The notes under the pieces: model-generated
Seen by the model: the letters and a program-made list of their open reading frames with translations, nothing else
The model's database searches: none
Told to the model about the DNA's origin: nothing
Position numbers and translations under genes: made by a program
Source of the DNA: Solibacillus faecavium
Lineage (GTDB): Bacteria; Bacillota; Bacilli; Bacillales_A; Planococcaceae
Reading direction: 5' to 3'
Assembly (NCBI RefSeq): GCF_014836905.1
Contig: NZ_JACSPZ010000002.1
Location: 372,001 to 436,000 of the forward strand
DNA length: 64,000 nucleotides
Shown: positions 33,685 through 43,485 of the stretch, piece by piece
Numbering within the stretch: the first letter of the stretch is position 1
Layout: each line of letters starts with the position of its first letter

Positions 33685-34703
33685 TCACTAATCGCTTTTT
33701 TTGTAAAACGAATCGTCAAAGGTTTCTGCTAACAGCAATAATCGGATTAGCTCTGCTGGCTGTCAGTATATTTTTTGCCATTGCCTATGGTGCTAAACAA
33801 CTACCATTAAATACAGTGTGGCAAGCTATTTTTGCTTTTACCCCTCAAAATATCGAACATCAAATTATCCATTCCGTACGTTTACCACGTGTTCTTGCTG
33901 CCGCGCTAGTAGGTGCTGCATTCGCAGTTGCAGGCGCACTAATGCAAGGCGTTACTAGAAATCCATTAGCAGACGTTGGAATATTAGGCATAAACGCAGG
34001 TGCAACATTCGTCGTGGCACTTAGCTTTGTGTTTATACCTTTTATCCCCTTCACTTTCTTAATGGTTTTATCTTTTTTAGGTGCTACTGTTACTACATTA
34101 CTTATCTTTATGCTAGGTGCTCGCTCACCAGGGGGACTATCCCCTCTCAAGCTGACACTTGCAGGTACCGTTATCGCTTCATTATTACACTCTTTAACTT
34201 CAGGAATCGCGATTTATTTCGGCTTAAGTCAGGACTTGGCCTTTTGGTATGCAGGGGGGGTAGCTGGTGTTGAATGGCCCCAGTTAAAAGTAATTGCTCC
34301 TATTATAGTAATAGTGTTGATTTGTTCAGTTTTTATTGGGAAATCATTATCGATTTTAGCAATGGGTGATGAAATGGCCATCAATCTAGGTTTAAATACA
34401 AAAAATATCCGTATTATCGCTGTTATGTTTGCATTACTGCTTGCTGGTGTATCAGTAGCGGCTGTGGGATCCATTGCCTTTGTTGGACTTGTAATTCCCC
34501 ATATCGCAAGGAAATTTGTTGGGGTAGATTATCGCTTCGTTATTCCAATAAGTGCAATTTTAGGCGCTGTACTGCTCGTATTAGCTGATTTAATCGCTCG
34601 AACAATCGATCCACCTAAAGAATTTGCAATCGGCGTGATCGTCGCAATGATTGGTGTACCTTTCTTCTTAGTTATTGCTAGAAAGGAGAAACGTTCCCTA
34701 TGA
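33681..34703 (+). CDS. Iron-siderophore ABC transporter permease 1 (FecCD family)
   Basis: 340 residues, about nine membrane helices. RLPRVLAAALVGAAFAVAGALMQGVTRNPLADVGILGINAGA is the FecCD hallmark, as are LAMGDEMAINLG (ATPase-coupling region) and FVGLVIPHIARK. Starts within the stop codon of the ATPase gene, with GGGGAG upstream. Confidence 0.93.
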   Translation: MITNRFFCKTNRQRFLLTAIIGLALLAVSIFFAIAYGAKQLPLNTVWQAIFAFTPQNIEHQIIHSVRLPRVLAAALVGAAFAVAGALMQGVTRNPLADVGILGINAGATFVVALSFVFIPFIPFTFLMVLSFLGATVTTLLIFMLGARSPGGLSPLKLTLAGTVIASLLHSLTSGIAIYFGLSQDLAFWYAGGVAGVEWPQLKVIAPIIVIVLICSVFIGKSLSILAMGDEMAINLGLNTKNIRIIAVMFALLLAGVSVAAVGSIAFVGLVIPHIARKFVGVDYRFVIPISAILGAVLLVLADLIARTIDPPKEFAIGVIVAMIGVPFFLVIARKEKRSL

Positions 34704-35716
34704 ATATTTTTATGATAAGAAAAAAGCAAATGCTCTTTTACATGTTTATATTAATTTTAATAACCATAATAACAATTTTATACGGATTAAATACCGGTTC
34801 CCTACAAATCAGCCCTTTCCGGGTACTATTAACGTTTTTAGGACAAGGCACTCAAACGGAACAGCTCGTTTTATTTGATTATCGTTTACCTCGAATCATT
34901 ATTACTATTTTGGCTGGTATTGGCTTAGGAATTGCCGGCGCTATATTCCAGGGTGTTGCACGTAACCCATTGGCTGATCCAGGCATATTAGGGATTCATG
35001 CAGGTGCCGGCGCTGGTTTAATGGTTTATTTAATGTTTTTTAGTACGATGAATGCTGTACCCGCTCTTTCCATTCCGTTATTTACTTTTATAGGTGGCGT
35101 GATTGCTGCTATTACAATTATTTTATTTACTTTTGAACGCGGTAAGGGCATTTTACCGACGAAATTAATTTTGGTAGGTATTGCTGTGGCGGCAGGATTT
35201 AATGCATTAACATTATATTTGTCGCTGCAGCTTGATGAAAAAACGTATTCTTTCGCAGCAAGCTGGTTATTGGGGAATGTTTGGGGAAGAGATTGGATTC
35301 ATGTATTAGCTCTATTTCCTTGGATCTGTCTATTAGCCCCCCTTGCCTATTTTAAAAGTAGAACTTTAAACGCTTTTGCATTAGGTGATGAAATGGCAAT
35401 AAGTATCGGAACAAAACTTAAAACAGAACGGATTAAATTATTAATTTTAGCTGTTGCACTTTCCTCTGCTAGTGTGGCAATGGTTGGAGGTATCGGGTTT
35501 ATAGGATTGATAGCGCCTCATATTGCCAGAAAATTAGTTGGCCCTATGCATGAGCATTTAATTCCGATCTCTGCCTTTGTCGGAATAGTAATTTTAGTGT
35601 TATCAGATACGGTAGCGCGTTCGCTTTTCGAACCAAATGCAATTCCAGCGGGCGTAATCGTTTCTGCTATCGGCGCACCCTATTTTTTATATATTTTATT
35701 CAATTCAAAAAAATGA
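34700..35716 (+). CDS. Iron-siderophore ABC transporter permease 2 (FecCD family)
   Basis: 338 residues. Same hallmarks as its partner (FDYRLPRIIITILAGIGLG, FQGVARNPLADPGILG, ALGDEMAISIG, GFIGLIAPHIARK). ATGA overlap with permease 1 and AAAGGAG upstream. The two permeases form the heterodimeric channel. Confidence 0.93.
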   Translation: MNIFMIRKKQMLFYMFILILITIITILYGLNTGSLQISPFRVLLTFLGQGTQTEQLVLFDYRLPRIIITILAGIGLGIAGAIFQGVARNPLADPGILGIHAGAGAGLMVYLMFFSTMNAVPALSIPLFTFIGGVIAAITIILFTFERGKGILPTKLILVGIAVAAGFNALTLYLSLQLDEKTYSFAASWLLGNVWGRDWIHVLALFPWICLLAPLAYFKSRTLNAFALGDEMAISIGTKLKTERIKLLILAVALSSASVAMVGGIGFIGLIAPHIARKLVGPMHEHLIPISAFVGIVILVLSDTVARSLFEPNAIPAGVIVSAIGAPYFLYILFNSKK

Positions 35717-35772
35717 TTGTAATATAATAAAATTAATAATATACTAGCTAAGTGATAATGATAATCATTATT
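35717..35772 (+). promoter_or_regulatory. Second promoter with Fur box, before the binding-protein gene
   Basis: TTGTAA (35717-35722), 17 bases, TATACT (35740-35745), then GATAATGATAATCATTATT (35754-35772), 17 of 19 or better against the classical Fur consensus. It lets the binding protein be made separately and in excess. Confidence 0.85.
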
Positions 35773-35798
35773 AACTAATTAAATTAAAGAGGTATAAC

Positions 35799-36719
35799 AT
35801 GAAGAAAATTCTATTCGGTTTATTTACAGCCCTTTCTATCTTTACGTTAGCGGCATGTGGATCAAACGAAACGACAGAAAACGAAAAAAATACAAGTGAA
35901 CCTACTACAGAAGTTGAAGAAACTGTTGCTTACGATAAAGATGTAGCATCTATCTCCATCTTTTTAACGGGTAACCTACAAGCATTAGAAATTATGCCTG
36001 TCGGTACGACTACAAGTGACTTTTTACCTTTACAAGAAGAACGCTTCCCAAACACGAAATATTTAGGTTTTACAAAAGAGCCTGATATGGAAGCATTAAT
36101 TGCTTTACAGCCAGATGAAATTTTTATTGATGCTGAATTTGCTGAAAAACACGGGTTAGATAAATATGAAGCAATCGCTACAACACATGTTATTAATCTG
36201 GATGAAGGTCGTTGGAAAGATCATTTAAAATCCATTGCTAACTTAACAGAGCGCGAAGAAACTGCTGAACAGTTCATTGAAGCATATGAGGCAAAAGCAG
36301 AAGAAGTTAAAGCTTTAGCTACTGAAAAGCTTGGTGAGGGTACAGTAATGGCTGTACGTGTATCTGCAAAAGGTATTCGTGTTTACGGCATGGAGCGCCC
36401 ACTTGGACCAATTCTATTTGAAGATTTAGGCTTTACTCCTGCTAATGGTATTGATGCAATCGACAAAAACTGGGAAAACATTTCTAAAGAAGTATTACCT
36501 GATTTCAATCCAGATACAATGTTTGTACTAGTTTCTTCTGTTGACGAAGGCTCTGATGTAGTATTTGAAGAGCTGCAAAATGATCCAATTTGGCAAAGCT
36601 TAAAAGCTGTTCAAAACAATCAAGTTATTGTTGTTGAAGAAAATCCATGGTTAGATTATTCGGCCTATGGAAACAAGCTAGCATTAGAAAACTTGGAACA
36701 AATTTTATTAGCTCGTTAA
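35799..36719 (+). CDS. Iron-siderophore substrate-binding lipoprotein
   Basis: 306 residues. Signal peptide with lipobox LAAC (C20), an acidic Glu/Thr linker, then a class III periplasmic-binding fold (ISIFLTGNLQALEIMPVG, EALIALQPDEIFID, NPWLDYSAYG). It delivers ferric siderophore to the FecCD channel. Sequence recalls YfmC/YhfQ-type proteins; the ligand (citrate, hydroxamate or other) cannot be decided. Confidence 0.9.
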   Translation: MKKILFGLFTALSIFTLAACGSNETTENEKNTSEPTTEVEETVAYDKDVASISIFLTGNLQALEIMPVGTTTSDFLPLQEERFPNTKYLGFTKEPDMEALIALQPDEIFIDAEFAEKHGLDKYEAIATTHVINLDEGRWKDHLKSIANLTEREETAEQFIEAYEAKAEEVKALATEKLGEGTVMAVRVSAKGIRVYGMERPLGPILFEDLGFTPANGIDAIDKNWENISKEVLPDFNPDTMFVLVSSVDEGSDVVFEELQNDPIWQSLKAVQNNQVIVVEENPWLDYSAYGNKLALENLEQILLAR

Positions 36720-36739
36720 TCAAAATATAATTAAATTGA

Positions 36740-36779
36740 AATGGCCCATTTATGTTTTCTACAACATAAATGGGCCATT
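36740..36779. terminator. Bidirectional terminator
   Basis: AATGGCCCATTTATGTT pairs perfectly with AACATAAATGGGCCATT, between the binding-protein gene and the convergent epimerase gene. Confidence 0.85.
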
Positions 36780-36781
36780 CT

Positions 36782-37747
36782 CTAACTAGAAGAATAATTG
36801 TTTTCCTTCATACGACTTTGCATATAGTACTCAAAAACTTCTTTGGAAGATTTGTTAGGAATATATCGAAAAACTTCCTTTAGTTTACGGTTACTAAGCA
36901 CTGGCCGATAGCGTAGAAAATCAACTTGTTCCTCACCGTATTGGCTCAAATTCAGCCTTTTTAAAATAAATAAACTACCCTTTATCACATTCGAAGGTAT
37001 TTTGATTACTTTTTTATTCAATAAAGTCCCAATTTCATCGATTGTGACAGCACCATCACCAGCTAAATTGAAAATGCCGGTTGTTTCACTGTCAATGGCC
37101 TGTGCAAAACAAGCTACCACATCCTGATCCCAAATAAAGACAAATGGACTTTTAGATTTCGCCACACCGACTAACATTTTTTGTTCAAATAGATTCGTAA
37201 TTTGATTGCGAACATTAGCCCCTAATATTGTCCCGATTCTGAAAATGGTCTGTTCAAGCTCAGGGTACTGTAATCGGTATTGCTCAAGCATTTCTTCTAC
37301 TAACCGCTTATGGTAGGAGTATGCAAAGGCTTCATTACCGCGAATCGGATCGGTTTCTTCAATCCAATCGGCATTATCTTCATAATACCCGTACGATGCA
37401 CCACTTGATGAAACGATAATACGCTTCACATTCGTTTGGACACATGCCTCTAAAATATTCTTTGTTCCTAAAACATCAACTGAATATTCAAATTCGCGAT
37501 TACTTTTCTTTCCAGGAGTCACAATAGAAGCTAAATGAACGACTACATTGACATCATATTGTTCAAAGTACTTTTGTGCTTCGTTAGATCTTACATCCAA
37601 AACGATATAGTGCAAATTGTTGTGTGCTTCAAACGGTGATGTTTCCCTAATATCTGCAGCGATAATCGTATGGCTTGTCGTTTGTAATAAATGGTGGACG
37701 AGCTGCTGCCCTAAATAGCCTCCTGCACCTGTTATAAGAACATTCAT
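36782..37747 (-). CDS. NAD-dependent epimerase/dehydratase (extended SDR)
   Basis: 321 residues. NVLITGAGGYLGQQLVHHLL (NAD motif), VVHLASIV, SSSGASYGYY with the catalytic serine, and YSYHKRLVEE (YxxxK) show an extended SDR. AGGAGG is 7 bases before the ATG, which overlaps the stop of the BASS transporter gene. Last gene of the GntR operon; likely acts on the same organic substrate as the ThDP enzyme and alcohol dehydrogenase. Confidence 0.85.
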   Translation of the reverse strand: MNVLITGAGGYLGQQLVHHLLQTTSHTIIAADIRETSPFEAHNNLHYIVLDVRSNEAQKYFEQYDVNVVVHLASIVTPGKKSNREFEYSVDVLGTKNILEACVQTNVKRIIVSSSGASYGYYEDNADWIEETDPIRGNEAFAYSYHKRLVEEMLEQYRLQYPELEQTIFRIGTILGANVRNQITNLFEQKMLVGVAKSKSPFVFIWDQDVVACFAQAIDSETTGIFNLAGDGAVTIDEIGTLLNKKVIKIPSNVIKGSLFILKRLNLSQYGEEQVDFLRYRPVLSNRKLKEVFRYIPNKSSKEVFEYYMQSRMKENNYSSS

Positions 37748-38673
37748 GTATGAACCTCCTGATGAACTGTCACCGTAGTATCCGGACTACGTCTTGACCA
37801 GTAAGTAGCAATGATTAATCCTGAAATGATGTGCCAAATCCCCCAAAATGCTGCGACAAGCGCCATCCCGCCAAGTCCTCCAAAAAAGTTAAAGATTAAT
37901 ACTAATCCAAGACCTGAATTTTGAATACCAACTTCAATGGCAATCGCACGCCGATCCCGATCGACAACCTTTAATGCTCGTGATGCAAAGTAACCTATGC
38001 TTATAGCTAGTGCATTTTGAATAATGACCACCCATACAACTACTCCTACATTATCAATAAATGCATCGAAATTGTTCGCTACCATAACGATGACAAATAA
38101 AACGAAAATAATAATCGATAGCTTCATCATAATTTGATTGAATCGTGCCGCAAATTTTGGCATGATCTTTCGGATATACATCCCAGCAATAAGAGGCAAT
38201 CCCAGCATAAAGAAAATGGTCGTAAACATATCCACTACATTAATACTGAACGATGTCATAATTTCCTTTGTCGGTCCGTACATCGATGCCCAAAACATCG
38301 TATTCAACGGTGTCATTACGATTGCAATTACCGTCGAAATAGCTGACATGCTTATTGAAAGGGGGGTATTACCCTTTGCGTAATGTGTTAAGAAATTCGA
38401 TAAATTCCCCCCAGGACAAGATGCGACTAGAAACAGACCTAGCGCAATGCTCGGAATAGGCTGGATGATACTGACGAGCACAAATGTAATCGCCGGTAAT
38501 AGGAAAAATTGACAAGCAAGGCCGATTAAAGCAGGCTTCGGTGTTTTTAACGATCTTTTAAAATCCGAAACTTGTAAATCAAGTGCGACACCAAACATAA
38601 TAAAACCAATCACGATATTCATAATTAATAATGCAGTTTCATTAAAGTTGATTTGAATAGAATCGATTCCCAT
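37744..38673 (-). CDS. Bile acid:sodium symporter (BASS) family transporter
   Basis: 309 residues, about ten helices. LFLVASCPGGNLSNFLTHYAKG and EVGIQNSGLGLVLIF are the two conserved sodium-site motifs of the BASS fold. Family members import bile acids, pyruvate, pantoate and other organic anions with sodium. GGAAA is 7 bases before the ATG. Its operon suggests an organic acid substrate. Confidence 0.87.
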   Translation of the reverse strand: MGIDSIQINFNETALLIMNIVIGFIMFGVALDLQVSDFKRSLKTPKPALIGLACQFFLLPAITFVLVSIIQPIPSIALGLFLVASCPGGNLSNFLTHYAKGNTPLSISMSAISTVIAIVMTPLNTMFWASMYGPTKEIMTSFSINVVDMFTTIFFMLGLPLIAGMYIRKIMPKFAARFNQIMMKLSIIIFVLFVIVMVANNFDAFIDNVGVVVWVVIIQNALAISIGYFASRALKVVDRDRRAIAIEVGIQNSGLGLVLIFNFFGGLGGMALVAAFWGIWHIISGLIIATYWSRRSPDTTVTVHQEVHT

Positions 38674-38676
38674 ACA

Positions 38677-40431
38677 TTATTTTCCTTTCGGTTCGGCATG
38701 CATATCTTTGAAATAACGAAGTCCTGGTGCCCACATATGCTTAACAGGGTCAACTTCAGTGTGAATCACTGTACATTTCCCTACTGATATCGATGTGCGT
38801 AGTGCGTTTTCCAGTTTTTCAATACTGTCTACAAATTCACCATGTGCCCCCATCGCTTCTGCGACTTTATCAAAACGTATTTCCCCTAAATCCGCATTAA
38901 TGCTTTCATGTGGATCGAGTGTTTTCTTCCACATTGTTTTTAACGGTCTTAAAGCGAAGTGCTGATTCATCTTTACCATGCCCCATTGTTTATCACAAAG
39001 TACGATGAAAACGACATGTAGATTATTACGGATCGCCGTTTCGATTTCCTGCGGATGGAAGCCCATTGCCCCGTCGCCGATAATACATAGCACCGGCTGC
39101 TCCGGTTTTGCGACTGCTGCTCCTAACGCCTGACCTAGCCCAGCACCGAGCATTCCAAATTTAAACGTGGATAGTAACGGCATTTCATCATTTACTTCAT
39201 AATAGAAATTCGTCCAAATTGCTGTATTACCGCCATCTATAACGAGCGGTGTATTTTTAGGGAATATTTTATTAGCTAAATGCGGAATTTGTGCTGGATT
39301 TAATGGGCTATTTTTATCCGCAATATGTTCATTTAATTTTTTTCGATGCTGTTTTTTACTCTCTAGATGCTTTTCAATTAATTGTTGGCGGTTTGTATCG
39401 ACCGGCTGATCAAAGTCATTATTATTTAGTGCTACTAAAAGGTCCTGTAAAAATGCTTTAATATCTGCCTGAATTAAAAGTTCGGCAGGCTTATTCGCTC
39501 CTAAAATAGACGGCTCTAAATCTACTTGGATAACCGTTTGATTAGCGTTCCAATACGGTGCTTTCCCCCACCAATCCGTTTCGCCTAAGCGGGAACCTAA
39601 TACGAGGACAACATCGGCATCGTTTCTTACATTATTATTCGCTTCAATATGCACCATTGGCATCATTAGCGGATTTTCCTCACTCATCGCTCCGCGCCCC
39701 GCCCAGCTTGTCGTGACCATCGCCTGCAATTTTTCCGCTACTTCTGTTAGCTCACTTTTTGCTCCTGCATGAATCACCCCACTACCAGCATGAATAATTG
39801 GGAATGTAGCAGACTTTAAAAGCTGAGCTGTACGTTCGATTTGATAATTCGAAGCTTTCGGCAGCTCCAGCATACGATACTCGGACGGCTCCCAAAAATG
39901 AATGTCACAATTCACTTTTGTGTTCATTATATTTTCAGGAATATCCAGATGGACGACACCTGGGCGCCCTTCATAGCATTTACGCAAAGCCATCCGTAGC
40001 ATTTCAGGAATACGGTCAAAAGAAGGCACCGCTTCACTCCATTTTGCAAACTGTTTAATCGTAGCCGTTTGGTCGAAGCATTGATATGTTCCGCCACGGT
40101 CCGGGTACATGATGCCTGTACGTCTTGCGCTCGTAATACAAAGAACACGATTTCCTTCTGCTTCTTCTACAACGAGACCTGGTAAAATATTCGCTACCCC
40201 TGGACCATTACTTGCCATACAAACACCTAGACGATTTGTCACTCGTGCATAGGCACCCGCCATATGAGCAGCACTCGTTTCATGACGCGGGGAAATTAGT
40301 TCGATACCGTGCTTCTGTAAATTTGAATAAAACCCAAAATACGTACCATCTATAATTCCGAATACGTTGTCTACCCCTTCTTTTGCCAACATTTTCGCTA
40401 CAACTTCTCCACCCGTCATCAATACCATCAT
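38677..40431 (-). CDS. Thiamine diphosphate-dependent enzyme (acetolactate synthase-like)
   Basis: 584 residues with the three POX/ALS-type domains: N-terminal PYR domain with catalytic E in SPRHETSAAHMAGAY, central domain, and C-terminal ThDP/Mg motif GDGAMGFHPQEIETAIRNN. Such enzymes decarboxylate 2-oxo acids or cleave and join C-C bonds. It is not a clear IlvB: the context (BASS carrier, Fe-alcohol dehydrogenase, GntR) indicates catabolism. Start codon overlaps the dehydrogenase stop. Confidence 0.85.
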   Translation of the reverse strand: MMVLMTGGEVVAKMLAKEGVDNVFGIIDGTYFGFYSNLQKHGIELISPRHETSAAHMAGAYARVTNRLGVCMASNGPGVANILPGLVVEEAEGNRVLCITSARRTGIMYPDRGGTYQCFDQTATIKQFAKWSEAVPSFDRIPEMLRMALRKCYEGRPGVVHLDIPENIMNTKVNCDIHFWEPSEYRMLELPKASNYQIERTAQLLKSATFPIIHAGSGVIHAGAKSELTEVAEKLQAMVTTSWAGRGAMSEENPLMMPMVHIEANNNVRNDADVVLVLGSRLGETDWWGKAPYWNANQTVIQVDLEPSILGANKPAELLIQADIKAFLQDLLVALNNNDFDQPVDTNRQQLIEKHLESKKQHRKKLNEHIADKNSPLNPAQIPHLANKIFPKNTPLVIDGGNTAIWTNFYYEVNDEMPLLSTFKFGMLGAGLGQALGAAVAKPEQPVLCIIGDGAMGFHPQEIETAIRNNLHVVFIVLCDKQWGMVKMNQHFALRPLKTMWKKTLDPHESINADLGEIRFDKVAEAMGAHGEFVDSIEKLENALRTSISVGKCTVIHTEVDPVKHMWAPGLRYFKDMHAEPKGK

Positions 40432-41567
40432 TCATTTCCCCCTTTATTTTGTAAACGCTTTCTTAATGCTTTAAAAATAGACTCCACGTCCTCTTTTGTT
40501 GGAACTTGTCGGTTTGTTACGATTCCGTTTCCAGTAAGAGCTTGGTTCGCTAAATATTCAATGACTTCATCGGTTAGTAATGGTGCTAAAAAGTGTGCAC
40601 TTTCCCAAACTTGTTGCTCTGTATTCAACTGATCCAAATAACTACTTAACGCCATTTGATCAGAAATGCCGATAATTTTTACAATATCCTTATAGCGTTC
40701 AGATGCACTTTCCATTGAAAAATCAACGACAAACGGATGCATCAGTGCGACACATTGACCATGCGGCATATGGAATTTTGCACCTAATGCCCGACCTGTT
40801 GCATGTGCTAGATTAGTAGATGCATTGGAAAAGGCAATCCCTGCATAAAAGCTTCCGATGAGCAGCTCCTGCCGAACATCAATATTAGATGGCTCTTTGA
40901 ATACTTTTTCTATATTTTTCAATCGTCGAATAGCTTCTAATGCATACAAATCGCTCATGTCATTTGCCTTTGTCGAAACATAAGCTTCTATTGCATGTGT
41001 CAGTGCATCCAACCCCGTAAAGCTCGTAATGTGCTGCGGCAAATTCACCGTAAACGATGCATCTAAGATGACCACATCTGGTATTAAGCTTGGATGTGCA
41101 GGATTTAGCTTTGTTTGAAGTGTCTCATCAGTAATCACCGTTATTTTCGTTGCCTCCGAACCAGTACCTGCTGTTGTGGGAACTGCAATTATCGGGAGTC
41201 GGTCTAAAAAAGCTTTATTTGGAATATCAGTTAACGCTAAGGTCGGATTGATCGCACATACAGCTACCGCTTTTGCTAAATCAATGACACTCCCACCACC
41301 AATTGCAATGACACAATCACTTTGTCCTCTATTTAATTCATCGATAGCTCGCTTTAGTTCAGATATGGTTGGTTCGCCTTTTGAGATTTCAAAAAAGCTT
41401 TCTTGCTGCCAATTTTGCTTCATCGTATGAAGCTGTTCAGAAAGCGCACTCGCACTATAGATGATGAAAGGGGCTACCCAATTTTTCTGTTCGGCAATGT
41501 GCTGCAGTTGCTTAAATGAGCCAATACCACTTACGACATGCTTTGGTAAAAATAATTCATTATTCAT
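40428..41567 (-). CDS. Iron-containing alcohol dehydrogenase (group III)
   Basis: 379 residues. GGGSVIDLAKA (NAD loop), PTTAGTGSEAT, and metal ligands in GLDALTHAIEAYVS and ATGRALGAKFHMPHGQC identify the family. It interconverts an alcohol and aldehyde with NAD(P). ATG overlaps the GntR stop by one base; second gene of the operon. Confidence 0.9.
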   Translation of the reverse strand: MNNELFLPKHVVSGIGSFKQLQHIAEQKNWVAPFIIYSASALSEQLHTMKQNWQQESFFEISKGEPTISELKRAIDELNRGQSDCVIAIGGGSVIDLAKAVAVCAINPTLALTDIPNKAFLDRLPIIAVPTTAGTGSEATKITVITDETLQTKLNPAHPSLIPDVVILDASFTVNLPQHITSFTGLDALTHAIEAYVSTKANDMSDLYALEAIRRLKNIEKVFKEPSNIDVRQELLIGSFYAGIAFSNASTNLAHATGRALGAKFHMPHGQCVALMHPFVVDFSMESASERYKDIVKIIGISDQMALSSYLDQLNTEQQVWESAHFLAPLLTDEVIEYLANQALTGNGIVTNRQVPTKEDVESIFKALRKRLQNKGGNE

Positions 41568-42295
41568 TAGCCAACCCCCTGTACCGCTCGTTTCGTTTTC
41601 AGTTTTAACATATATAATTCTGGATGAAATAAGCTGCTGTAGTATTCAATTATTTCACCCTGTGCTCCTAAAAGGATTCTTTCTACACAGAGAACATTAA
41701 TATTAGGCGGAAGGTTTAATAGTTTCGCATCTTCTAGACTTATAGGGTGGCATCTTACAGTTTGTTCCGCTTCAATAATAGCGATATTAAGATCTTTCTC
41801 AAGAACATCATAAATTGTGGCCGTGTTTAAATCGTAATCAGAAATTTGTTGACCTAAATGCGGATTATAATAATGCCGTTCGATCGCAATGGGCTGGTCA
41901 TCAGCAGTTCGTAATCGCGCAATTGAAAATAATGTAGAATGCTTCAGCAAATCTTTCAGTTCCGGAAAATTATCGATCATCTTTGCATGAAGTAGCTTAG
42001 CGCCGGGCTTCATCCCCATATTCCGCACTGTATCTGTAAAGCTGTTCAAAGTATTTAACCAGTCATGCACTGTTTTGTTTTTTGTAATATACGTGCCCTT
42101 CCCATGTATTTTTTTCAGGACCCCTTCATTTACAAGATGACTTACTGCTTCTCTTACTGTCGAACGACTTATCGTAAAACGCTCCATTAATTCTCGTTCG
42201 CTCGGTATTTTTTCAACATGCTTTCCATCAAAAATTTCAGTTTTCAACAAATCTTTCAGCTGAATATGTAATGGAATATGGCTCTCAAAGTTCAT
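41567..42295 (-). CDS. GntR-family regulator with UTRA domain
   Basis: 242 residues. N-terminal winged helix (IPSERELMERFTISRSTVREAVSHLVNEGVLKKIHGKGTYI) and a C-terminal UTRA effector domain (LRTADDQPIAIERHYYNP, VERILLG) put it in the HutC subgroup. It is the first gene of the catabolic operon and probably represses it until a pathway intermediate binds. Confidence 0.9.
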   Translation of the reverse strand: MNFESHIPLHIQLKDLLKTEIFDGKHVEKIPSERELMERFTISRSTVREAVSHLVNEGVLKKIHGKGTYITKNKTVHDWLNTLNSFTDTVRNMGMKPGAKLLHAKMIDNFPELKDLLKHSTLFSIARLRTADDQPIAIERHYYNPHLGQQISDYDLNTATIYDVLEKDLNIAIIEAEQTVRCHPISLEDAKLLNLPPNINVLCVERILLGAQGEIIEYYSSLFHPELYMLKLKTKRAVQGVG

Positions 42296-42312
42296 CCATC
42301 GTCCACCTCCAT

Positions 42313-42340
42313 TGGTCCGAACATCATAACGTCCGTACCA
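42313..42340 (-). promoter_or_regulatory. Possible GntR operator
   Basis: GGTCCGAAC and GTCCGTACC lie in tandem/partly inverted around CATCATAAC, directly upstream of the gntR start. HutC-type regulators bind GGT..ACC sites. Imperfect; offered as a candidate only. Confidence 0.35.
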
Positions 42341-42463
42341 GTTAACTTTGTTAAAACTGATTATATGGTTGAAACTGGATAATTACAATATATTTTTCTG
42401 AATATTCTGAAATACAATGTTAGAATAATATTGTAAACTATTATTTTAAAATTTTATCCAAAT

Positions 42464-42512
42464 AAAAAACCTCATTCTTATTATCCTGATAGATAATAGA
42501 TGAGGTTTTTTT
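42464..42512 (-). terminator. Terminator of the ABC exporter genes
   Basis: AAAACCTCAT, TATTATC / GATAATA and ATGAGGTTTT form a long stem; T runs on both strands. Confidence 0.85.
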
Positions 42513-42546
42513 GTTTTATTGCTATATATTTTTTTCTTAAATCATT

Positions 42547-43485
42547 TTACGCAGTTACATCACGTTTCATAAAGTAAATGAATGTAATCGCCAAAAAGAC
42601 AATGGCATATACGATATTCACGATTAATGAGAATGTAAATGTTAGCCCTTCAATTAGTGGCATGCTACCAGGTGCATAGAATGATAAATCATTTGCAAAC
42701 CAAACATATTTGGCAAAGTCATATTGTGCAATAAACATCGTAGCTGTTGAGCCCATTAACAGGATGAATAACGATAAACTTACTGCCAGTGTACTTGACC
42801 CGAATATTGTCCCAATCATAAATGCAAATAAAATTGTCATAAGGATTGAGCCAACTGAGTATAAAATCATTTCCATAAACGGCGTATTAACTGTTTCCTC
42901 AATTACTTGACCGTTCATAACCGATAAAGTTACGGTTGGATCCGTATTAAATAATACAATACCTAGTATATAGGAGAAAATTAAGCCACTTGCCAATAAT
43001 GTTGCTCCGTAAAGAATCGATGTAACCAGTTTAGATAATAAGATTTTCCAGCGTGATACTGGGCGCGTTAATAGCATTTTAATTGTCCCTGTCCCAAATT
43101 CAGAGGACACAATACCAGCGGCAATTACCACGGTAAAAATACCGATAATCATAATTGTTATGGAAATCGACAATTCCATATGCTCTGAAAAACTCATTGC
43201 ATCAAACGAAGGTAAATCCTGTGCGATACGATATTCAGTCATCGCGATTTCATCGTTGTAATATTGTACATCTTCTTCTGCTAAACCTTCTTCGTTTAAC
43301 ATGTCATTATAATGGGATATCCATTTCTCATTCGCTTCAATACGGTCTTCTTTCGTAGTCGAATCAACGCTGTAATATTTGTTCATACCTGTAACAAATG
43401 CAAGCAATGCGAGTAAAATCCCTAGCATGATCCAAGCATTTTTTTGTGACCACATTTTGATCCATTCATTTTTAACGTATTGCAT
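42547..43485 (-). CDS. ABC-2 type transporter permease
   Basis: 312 residues from the ATG at 43485 (GGAGG 8 bases upstream; a GTG at 43500 would include the ribosome site). Six predicted helices, a large extracytoplasmic loop after helix 1 with coiled-coil character, and FGTGTIKMLLTRPVSRWKIL, the typical ABC-2 cytoplasmic coupling motif. Partner of the ATPase at 43472; a bacitracin/lantibiotic-type exporter is possible. Confidence 0.87.
   Translation of the reverse strand: MQYVKNEWIKMWSQKNAWIMLGILLALLAFVTGMNKYYSVDSTTKEDRIEANEKWISHYNDMLNEEGLAEEDVQYYNDEIAMTEYRIAQDLPSFDAMSFSEHMELSISITIMIIGIFTVVIAAGIVSSEFGTGTIKMLLTRPVSRWKILLSKLVTSILYGATLLASGLIFSYILGIVLFNTDPTVTLSVMNGQVIEETVNTPFMEMILYSVGSILMTILFAFMIGTIFGSSTLAVSLSLFILLMGSTATMFIAQYDFAKYVWFANDLSFYAPGSMPLIEGLTFTFSLIVNIVYAIVFLAITFIYFMKRDVTA

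Noticed and set aside
33860-34474. Antisense ORFs in the iron permease genes
   Set aside because: Shadows of FecCD coding sequence; no start signals.
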